This document shows, piece after piece, positions 5,909 to 7,751 of a DNA stretch of 7,751 nucleotides. The stretch is from CAYTZO01 sp964442525 (GTDB taxonomy: Bacteria; Patescibacteriota; Microgenomatia; UBA10105; UBA927): assembly GCA_964442525.1 (NCBI GenBank), contig CAYTZO010000039.1, forward strand, positions 1-7,751, written 5' to 3'. The translations under genes were made by a program, and so were the position numbers. A model generated the notes under the pieces. The model saw only the letters and a list, made by a program, of their open reading frames with translations. It was not told where the DNA came from and did no database searches. Position 1 is the first letter of the stretch. Each line of letters opens with the position of its first letter.

Positions 5909-5926
5909 GAAAAAAAGTATTATACA
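5898..5926 (+). promoter_or_regulatory. Possible promoter of the 101-residue protein gene
   Basis: TTGATT (5898-5903) and TATACA (5921-5926), four-of-six matches each, are 17 bp apart, giving a start near 5933 and a leader of about 14 nt. An alternative -10, TAGATA (5932-5937), ends 9 nt before the ATG at 5947 exactly as at gltX, but has no -35. No Shine-Dalgarno is visible. The choice between them is open. Confidence 0.35.
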
Positions 5927-5946
5927 TTACATAGATACGGGTAAAC

Positions 5947-6252
5947 ATGGATAAACAAAAGGGAATTGGTACAGTGGTTGCGGTTATAGTCATTGCAGTT
6001 ATTGCCATCGCGGGAGCACTCGTAATTGTAAACACCAGACGACCAACGGCACCGCCGAGGGAACAGGGGACACCCGCAACAAGCTCTTCAGAGACACGCT
6101 CCTCAGCAGCTTCGACTTCTCCAAACGACACTTCTGATGCCGCGCTTACTCAAGATGAAACGAGTGTTAATACAAAATTAAATGCGCTTGAGAGCGATTC
6201 GGCAAACATTGATAGCGGATTAAATGATAGACAGGGAGACTTGTCAGAGTAA
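5947..6252 (+). CDS. Small unrecognised membrane-anchored protein with a Ser/Thr-rich stalk
   Basis: I do not recognise this 101-residue protein. Residues about 7-28 are strongly hydrophobic (V, I, A, G) and form one membrane segment or uncleaved signal anchor. Residues 33-70 are a low-complexity stretch rich in Ser, Thr, Pro and Ala, as in surface stalks or wall-spanning linkers. Residues 75-101 form an acidic amphipathic end (TKLNALES, DSGLNDRQGDLSE) with Leu/Ile spacing that could make a short coiled coil. No cysteines are present, so it is not a lipoprotein. It lies 37 bp before another exported, helix-rich protein in the same orientation, so the two may be cotranscribed and act together at the envelope (inference). 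The ATG directly precedes the hydrophobic segment, supporting this start. Confidence 0.75.
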   Translation: MDKQKGIGTVVAVIVIAVIAIAGALVIVNTRRPTAPPREQGTPATSSSETRSSAASTSPNDTSDAALTQDETSVNTKLNALESDSANIDSGLNDRQGDLSE

Positions 6253-6254
6253 TC

Positions 6255-6265
6255 TGTTATATATT
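6255..6265 (+). promoter_or_regulatory. Weak -10 candidates before the 268-residue secreted protein
   Basis: TGTTATATA (an extended -10 form, 6255-6263) overlaps TATATT (6260-6265), a five-of-six -10 match. No -35 is correctly spaced: TTGTCA at 6241-6246 is only 11-13 bp away. The start would fall near 6270-6272, leaving about 18 nt of leader. Cotranscription from the preceding gene is equally plausible. Confidence 0.25.
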
Positions 6266-6289
6266 GCGGCTAGTAACGTTTAAACAATT

Positions 6290-7096
6290 ATGAAGACACA
6301 ACTGGTTGCACTCCTTTTTGTTCTGTTGGGATTAAGCACGCCCGCATATGCTCAAACGCCTACGGGGGCGTCAATATCGCCCACGTTTAAGGCACGTTCG
6401 GCAGGGGTGAAGACGGAAAACCTGGATCGGCTTAAGGAAAAAGCAAATCGTGAGATTGACCGGAGAATTGCAGGGCTTAACCGTCTTATTGATCTAGTTA
6501 ACCGCATCAAACGCCTTACGGATAGCCAGAAGACAGACCTCACGACACAGGTGCAAAACCAAATTACAAGCCTGCAGACACTTAAAACTAAAATTGCCGC
6601 AGATACGGACATAGCTACACTTCGAGCCGATGTGCAGTCGATCGTTAAAGACTATAGAATTTACGCGCTGTTTATTCCGAAGATCTACATTATCGCCAAT
6701 GCAGACAGGCTTTTGGACATCGCCAACGAGATGACGCAGGTTGCTGCAAAGCTTCAGATTCGCATCGATGCAGCAAAAGCGGTTGGGAATGATACCGGCG
6801 AGATGCAGAAATTGCTCACCGATTATACCGCCAAAGTCGCCGACGCCAAGTCGCAGGCGCAGAACGCTATAAACACGGTTCTGCCCCTTACCCCTGATGG
6901 ATATCCCGGCAATAAGACAACACTTATGAGCGCCCGGACCATGCTTCAGGCGGCCAGAGCAAGTCTTCGGACTGCAAACAAAGACTCGCAACAAATCCGA
7001 CAACTCCTGGTGCGGCTGGGAATTAAAGTAAATGCAAAAATTACGCCGGTAGGCTCTACTCCGACGCTCAAGTCCACGCCCACCCCGACTCCATAA
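6290..7096 (+). CDS. Unrecognised secreted helical (coiled-coil-like) protein with Pro/Thr tail
   Basis: I do not recognise this 268-residue protein. It begins with a classical signal peptide: Lys2, a hydrophobic core at 5-15 and PAYA before Gln22, giving a clear signal peptidase I site after Ala21. The mature part is mostly helical, with regular Leu/Ile/Val spacing over about 43-118 (DRLKEKANREIDRRI and onwards) and 140-247. A conserved-looking break, YRIYALFIPK, lies at 122-131 and a loop PLTPDGYPGNKT at 199-210. The tail (252-268) is Thr/Pro-rich and ends in a TP repeat, with no LPxTG motif, C-terminal membrane segment or cysteine. It is therefore probably released or held non-covalently at the surface. 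It follows the small membrane-anchored protein by 37 bp and precedes mutY by 8 bp, so mutY may be read from the same transcript. The ATG is supported by the signal peptide. Role unknown; structural or adhesive functions are only guesses. Confidence 0.85.
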   Translation: MKTQLVALLFVLLGLSTPAYAQTPTGASISPTFKARSAGVKTENLDRLKEKANREIDRRIAGLNRLIDLVNRIKRLTDSQKTDLTTQVQNQITSLQTLKTKIAADTDIATLRADVQSIVKDYRIYALFIPKIYIIANADRLLDIANEMTQVAAKLQIRIDAAKAVGNDTGEMQKLLTDYTAKVADAKSQAQNAINTVLPLTPDGYPGNKTTLMSARTMLQAARASLRTANKDSQQIRQLLVRLGIKVNAKITPVGSTPTLKSTPTPTP

Positions 7097-7104
7097 ATTA
7101 CTCG

Positions 7105-7751
7105 ATGAAGCTTGCTTCTGGGGAAATACGGCGTTTTCAGTCGAAGATACTCGTGTGGTGGCAGGATCATAAGCGCGATCTCCCGTGGCGCCATACACAC
7201 GACCCTTATAAAATTTTCGTTTCCGAAGTAATGCTCCAACAGACTCAGGTTTCGAGGGTTCTTCAAAAATATGATGAATTTCTTTACTTTTTTCCCGATA
7301 TCTACGCTCTTGCTCAGGCAAGCCCCGCCAAAGTATTAAAGGCCTGGAGGGGGATGGGGTACAACAAACGAGCCTTATACCTTCATAAGGCTGCAAAAAT
7401 GATCGCTAGAAAATATGGAGGAGAATTCCCAAAGGACGAGAGAGAGCTAGTTAAACTCCCCGGAGTGGGCAAATATACTGCTGCCGCAATAATGGTATTC
7501 GCTTTTAGGGCTCCGGTAGCTATGGTAGATACAAACATCCGACATATCATTACGCACGTTTTCTTTGACAGCAAGCCACAACCCGAGAAGATTATTCAAA
7601 GTGTTGCGGACCAACTTCTGCCCACCGATCAGGCGTGGGAGTGGCACCAGGCGCTCATGGACTACGGAGCGTATCATAATCCAAAATTTAAAATTCAGAA
7701 TTCAGAATTAAAACAAAAGATTCCGTTCAAGCAGTCGAACAGATTTTATCG
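7105..7751 (+). CDS. mutY: A/G-specific adenine glycosylase (MutY family), apparently lacking the iron-sulfur cluster; cut by window end
   Basis: Base-excision repair glycosylase that removes adenine mispaired with 8-oxoguanine. The reading frame stays open to the window edge (215 full codons). Motifs: LPWR 26-29, SEVMLQQTQV 40-49 with catalytic Glu41, helix-hairpin-helix LPGVGKYTAAAI 118-129, and VDTN 141-144 with catalytic Asp142. Tyr124 occupies the position of the Lys of bifunctional Nth, as in Geobacillus MutY, favouring monofunctional adenine removal. In classical MutY, MDxGA is followed at once by four cysteines binding a [4Fe-4S] cluster. Here MDYGA (185-189) is followed by YHNPKFKIQN and there is no cysteine anywhere in the visible 215 residues. 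The replacing segment is encoded by an AT-rich short tandem repeat. The C-terminal 8-oxoG recognition domain would lie beyond the window. The ATG at 7105 is 8 nt after the preceding stop, with no Shine-Dalgarno, so expression is probably coupled to the upstream gene. An Nth-type enzyme is less likely given SEVMLQQTQV and Tyr124. Confidence 0.9.
   Translation, partial: MKLASGEIRRFQSKILVWWQDHKRDLPWRHTHDPYKIFVSEVMLQQTQVSRVLQKYDEFLYFFPDIYALAQASPAKVLKAWRGMGYNKRALYLHKAAKMIARKYGGEFPKDERELVKLPGVGKYTAAAIMVFAFRAPVAMVDTNIRHIITHVFFDSKPQPEKIIQSVADQLLPTDQAWEWHQALMDYGAYHNPKFKIQNSELKQKIPFKQSNRFY
7692..7709. repeat. AT-rich short tandem repeat inside mutY
   Basis: AATTCAG occurs twice in tandem (7692-7698, 7699-7705), followed by a third partial AATT (7706-7709), in a longer AT-rich tract from about 7683 to 7715. 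It encodes KFKIQNSELK in the mutY frame, exactly where the iron-sulfur loop of MutY should be. Similar AT-rich tracts are familiar to me as intergenic low-complexity repeats in some bacteria, so a coding copy is notable. Confidence 0.6.

Noticed and set aside
6241..6246. TTGTCA as a -35 for the secreted protein gene
   Set aside because: The bases 17 bp downstream (TTGCGG) are not a -10, and the real -10-like boxes are only 11-13 bp away.
6494..7396. 300-codon minus-strand open frame
   Set aside because: It lies antisense to the secreted helical protein and mutY, both with clear signals; its translation has no family features and mixed composition. Treated as a shadow frame.
1..7751. CRISPR array, tRNA/rRNA genes, insertion sequence or toxin-antitoxin pair
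   Set aside because: No regularly spaced repeats, no cloverleaf or TTCGAAT-type signature, no transposase motif and no paired small genes were seen on either strand.

Overview
The window reads as a compact, gene-dense bacterial chromosome segment, most likely from a Patescibacteria/CPR-type organism; Microgenomates-like is a guess. The case rests on several traits together. Housekeeping enzymes are stripped down: an aspartyl-tRNA synthetase without its GAD insertion domain, a MutY-like glycosylase without iron-sulfur cysteines, and a D,D-carboxypeptidase without its C-terminal domain. No confident gene has a clear Shine-Dalgarno sequence. Several unrecognised membrane or secreted proteins lie among the core genes. 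UGA is a normal stop here (gltX and era end in it) and Trp is always TGG, which argues against the UGA=Gly code of Gracilibacteria/Absconditabacteria.

Layout. 1-1442: a promoter-like pair directly in front of aspS (+). 1443-1528: an intergenic stretch with a GC-rich hairpin and a perfect 20-bp palindrome. 1529-2485: a membrane-anchored D-Ala-D-Ala carboxypeptidase (+). 2492-3547: an unrecognised single-pass membrane protein (-), converging on the carboxypeptidase with only 6 bp between stops. 3548-3590: a 43-bp divergent control region with two interlocked promoter-like sequences. 3591-4943: gltX (+). 4903-5763: era (-), whose 3' end overlaps gltX by 41 bp. 5764-5946: a 183-bp spacer with repeat-like GC-rich sequence. 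5947-6252 and 6290-7096: two unrecognised envelope or secreted proteins (+). 7105-end: a MutY-family adenine glycosylase (+), cut by the window edge.

Functionally the core genes serve translation (AspRS, GluRS, the ribosome-assembly GTPase Era), cell-wall maturation (carboxypeptidase) and oxidative-damage repair (MutY). The three unrecognised proteins all carry an N-terminal membrane or export signal.

The most distinctive pattern is at gene starts. At aspS, the orphan membrane gene and gltX, a -35/-10 pair with exactly 17-bp spacing ends 7, 8 and 9 nt before the ATG; at era a lone -10-like box ends 6 nt before it. This predicts leaderless or nearly leaderless mRNAs. In the orphan/gltX divergent region the two promoters share bases and should exclude each other. 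A second notable point is the MutY homologue: where the [4Fe-4S] loop should lie, the DNA is an AT-rich short tandem repeat and the reading frame continues without any cysteine. I see no CRISPR array, tRNA, rRNA, insertion sequence or obvious defence system.
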